Made by a program: the position numbers and the translations under genes. The notes beneath the pieces were generated by a model that saw only the letters and a list, made by a program, of their open reading frames with translations, was not told the DNA's origin and searched no databases. From Nocardioides sp. (lineage in GTDB: Bacteria > Actinomycetota > Actinomycetes > Propionibacteriales > Nocardioidaceae), in the NCBI RefSeq assembly GCF_016462705.1, contig NZ_JAEMSS010000024.1, forward strand, positions 1 to 34,653: a stretch of DNA of 34,653 nucleotides, written 5' to 3'. Shown one piece after another: positions 33,330-34,653 of the stretch. Position 1 is the stretch's first letter. Every line of letters starts with the position of its first letter.

Positions 33330-34653
33330 CTAGGACGTCACCTGCTGCGGGGTGGGGAACGTCGCTGCCGACGAGCCGGTCCCGACCTCGCCGCTGCTGT
33401 TCCCGCCCCAGCACCACTGCGTGTCGTCGACCTTGACCGCGCAGCTGAAGGAACCGCCCGCCGTCGCCGAGGCCCACGTGGTGTCGGTGCCGACCTGCGT
33501 CGGCACGGCCTTGTCGTCCGTCCCGCCGTTGCCGAGCTTGCCCTCCCCTCCGGAGCCCCAGCACCAGAGCCGGCCGGCGCTGTCCACCGCGCAGGTGTGG
33601 TCGCTGTTGCCGCTGCCGGAGGCCGCCACGGTCGCCCAGCTGCCGGAGACCTGTGCCGGGGTCGTCACGTCGGTCCCCGGCGTACCGCTCCCCACGGCGC
33701 CGACGTCGTTCCGGCCCCAGCAGTAGAGGTCGGACGCGCGCAGCGCACAGGTGTGGGCGGCGCCGGCGCTCAGGCTGGTCCAGTCGGTCGCCGTGCCCAC
33801 CTGGACCGGGCCGGTGCTCCCGCTCGTCGGGCCGCCGGTGCCGAGCTGGCCGCGCGAGTTGTAGCCCCAGCACCACATCGTCCCCGGGGACCGGATGGCG
33901 CAGGTGTGGCTGCCGCCGGCGCTCACCGATGTCCAGGTGGCACCGCCGGGGTCGACCTCGGTGGGGACGGTCGCGCCGCCGGCGTTGCCGGTGGCGATGC
34001 CGCCCCAGCAGAAGAGCTTGCCGCCCAGGGTCGTGGCGCACGCGTGCGCCTCCCCGGCGGAGACCTGGTCCCAGTGCCGGGTGTCGTCGACCAGTGCCGG
34101 CGAGTCCTGCTGGGAACCGGAGGCACCCAGGCCGAGCTGGCCGTAGGAGGCGCTGCCCCAGCACCACAGGCTGTGGTCGGCCTGGATGCCGCAGGTGAAG
34201 GCCTGGACCGCCTCGGTGGCCGCCGACACCTGCCGCCACGTGGAGGTGCCGACCTGCTCGGGCGACAGCCGCTTCACGTCCGGGAGGGCGACGGGACCGA
34301 TGCCGACGGCACCCTTGCCCTGGTTGCCCCAGCACCACAGCGTCGAGTCGCCCAGGATCCGGCAGGCGTGCACCCCGCCCCCGTCGATGGTGACGGCCGG
34401 AGTGCCGGGCGGGCCAGGGACGGGGTCGAGGCGCAGGTCGAACGTCTCCTCGTCGAACAGCCCGTCGGCCGAGCGGGTGAACCTGATGACGAGCTCGTGG
34501 TCCCCCGGCGTGGCCGAGGTCCCGGTGAGCTCGCCGGTCGTCGCGTCGATGGCGAAGCCGCTCAGCGCCGTTGTCACGGTCCAGGTGCCCGGGCCGGGGT
34601 CGTCCACGGTCAGGGTCTGGCTGTAGGCCTGCGTCGCGTAGCCGTCCGCCAGG
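33330..34653 (-). CDS. Secreted-type protein with putative Ig domain and seven RCC1 repeats (5' part missing)
   Basis: The C-terminal 440 residues of a larger protein that continues beyond the window edge. The visible part starts in a putative Ig (He_PIG) domain: LADGYATQAYSQTLTV ... FAIDATTGELTGTSATPGDHELVIRF. Then come seven RCC1-type blades, each with the form xCAxxxxxxxWCWGxxxxGxxGxG; the blade cores read WCWGNQGKGAVG, WCWGSASYGQLG, FCWGGIATGNAG, WCWGYNSRGQLG, YCWGRNDVGAVG, WCWGSGGEGKLG and WCWGGNSSGEVG. Seven repeats close a complete propeller. Every blade has two cysteines, so seven disulfides are likely, which implies export. No start, signal peptide or catalytic domain is seen. A role in binding outside the cell is an inference. 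Confidence 0.85.
   Translation of the reverse strand, partial: LADGYATQAYSQTLTVDDPGPGTWTVTTALSGFAIDATTGELTGTSATPGDHELVIRFTRSADGLFDEETFDLRLDPVPGPPGTPAVTIDGGGVHACRILGDSTLWCWGNQGKGAVGIGPVALPDVKRLSPEQVGTSTWRQVSAATEAVQAFTCGIQADHSLWCWGSASYGQLGLGASGSQQDSPALVDDTRHWDQVSAGEAHACATTLGGKLFCWGGIATGNAGGATVPTEVDPGGATWTSVSAGGSHTCAIRSPGTMWCWGYNSRGQLGTGGPTSGSTGPVQVGTATDWTSLSAGAAHTCALRASDLYCWGRNDVGAVGSGTPGTDVTTPAQVSGSWATVAASGSGNSDHTCAVDSAGRLWCWGSGGEGKLGNGGTDDKAVPTQVGTDTTWASATAGGSFSCAVKVDDTQWCWGGNSSGEVGTGSSAATFPTPQQVTS

Overview
The window is very GC-rich, dense, and makes heavy use of GTG starts and leaderless -10 promoters. Its gene order includes hemE next to a DUF3000 gene and an RNase D gene. All of this points to a high-GC actinobacterium, most likely Nocardioides or a relative (family Nocardioidaceae). 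The genus is an inference from gene content and style; no rRNA or marker gene is present. I see no tRNA, CRISPR array, insertion sequence or phage gene. It reads as ordinary chromosome with several small regulated modules.

Region 1 (1-10.9 kb): a truncated membrane protein, a DUF4386-like membrane protein and a small secreted protein. Then come two heme genes (hemG-type protoporphyrinogen oxidase and hemE) on the minus strand, with a DUF4349 lipoprotein and an NYN-LOTUS predicted RNase inserted between them on the plus strand. DUF3000 and RNase D follow as a translationally coupled pair, then an orphan solute-binding lipoprotein, an orphan MazF/PemK-like protein, an inverted-repeat element (10164-10260) and an unknown protein.

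Region 2 (10.9-16.6 kb): the giant helicase gene hrpA (minus), a small membrane protein, and a 3-ketosteroid dehydrogenase-like flavoprotein with a perfect KstR-type operator in its promoter.

Region 3 (16.6-22.3 kb): two OmpR-type two-component systems. In the first, a secreted four-cysteine protein precedes the regulator and kinase, and the kinase sensor domain carries a cysteine module like that of the secreted protein. The second (PhoP/TcrX-like regulator plus kinase) is divergent from a Gly/Pro-rich membrane protein and shares with it a PhoP-box-like array.

Region 4 (22.3-27.9 kb): ornithine aminotransferase behind a 12-bp perfect palindrome that fits the FadR/GntR operator pattern, then two secreted proteins on the minus strand: a TolB-propeller/DUF11-like/RTX fusion and an M1 metallopeptidase.

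Region 5 (27.9-34.7 kb): a TetR repressor divergent from a Baeyer-Villiger-type monooxygenase and an SDR, with overlapping promoters and one operator; then DUF402, an unknown helical protein, a GCS2-type glutamate-cysteine ligase, and the C-terminal part of a secreted seven-repeat RCC1 protein that runs off the window.

The most rewarding leads are the kinase/secreted-protein shared cysteine module, the KstR operator, the PhoP-like box, the TetR/BVMO control region, and the structured intergenic element at 10.2 kb. All are sequence readings that need searches or experiments to confirm.
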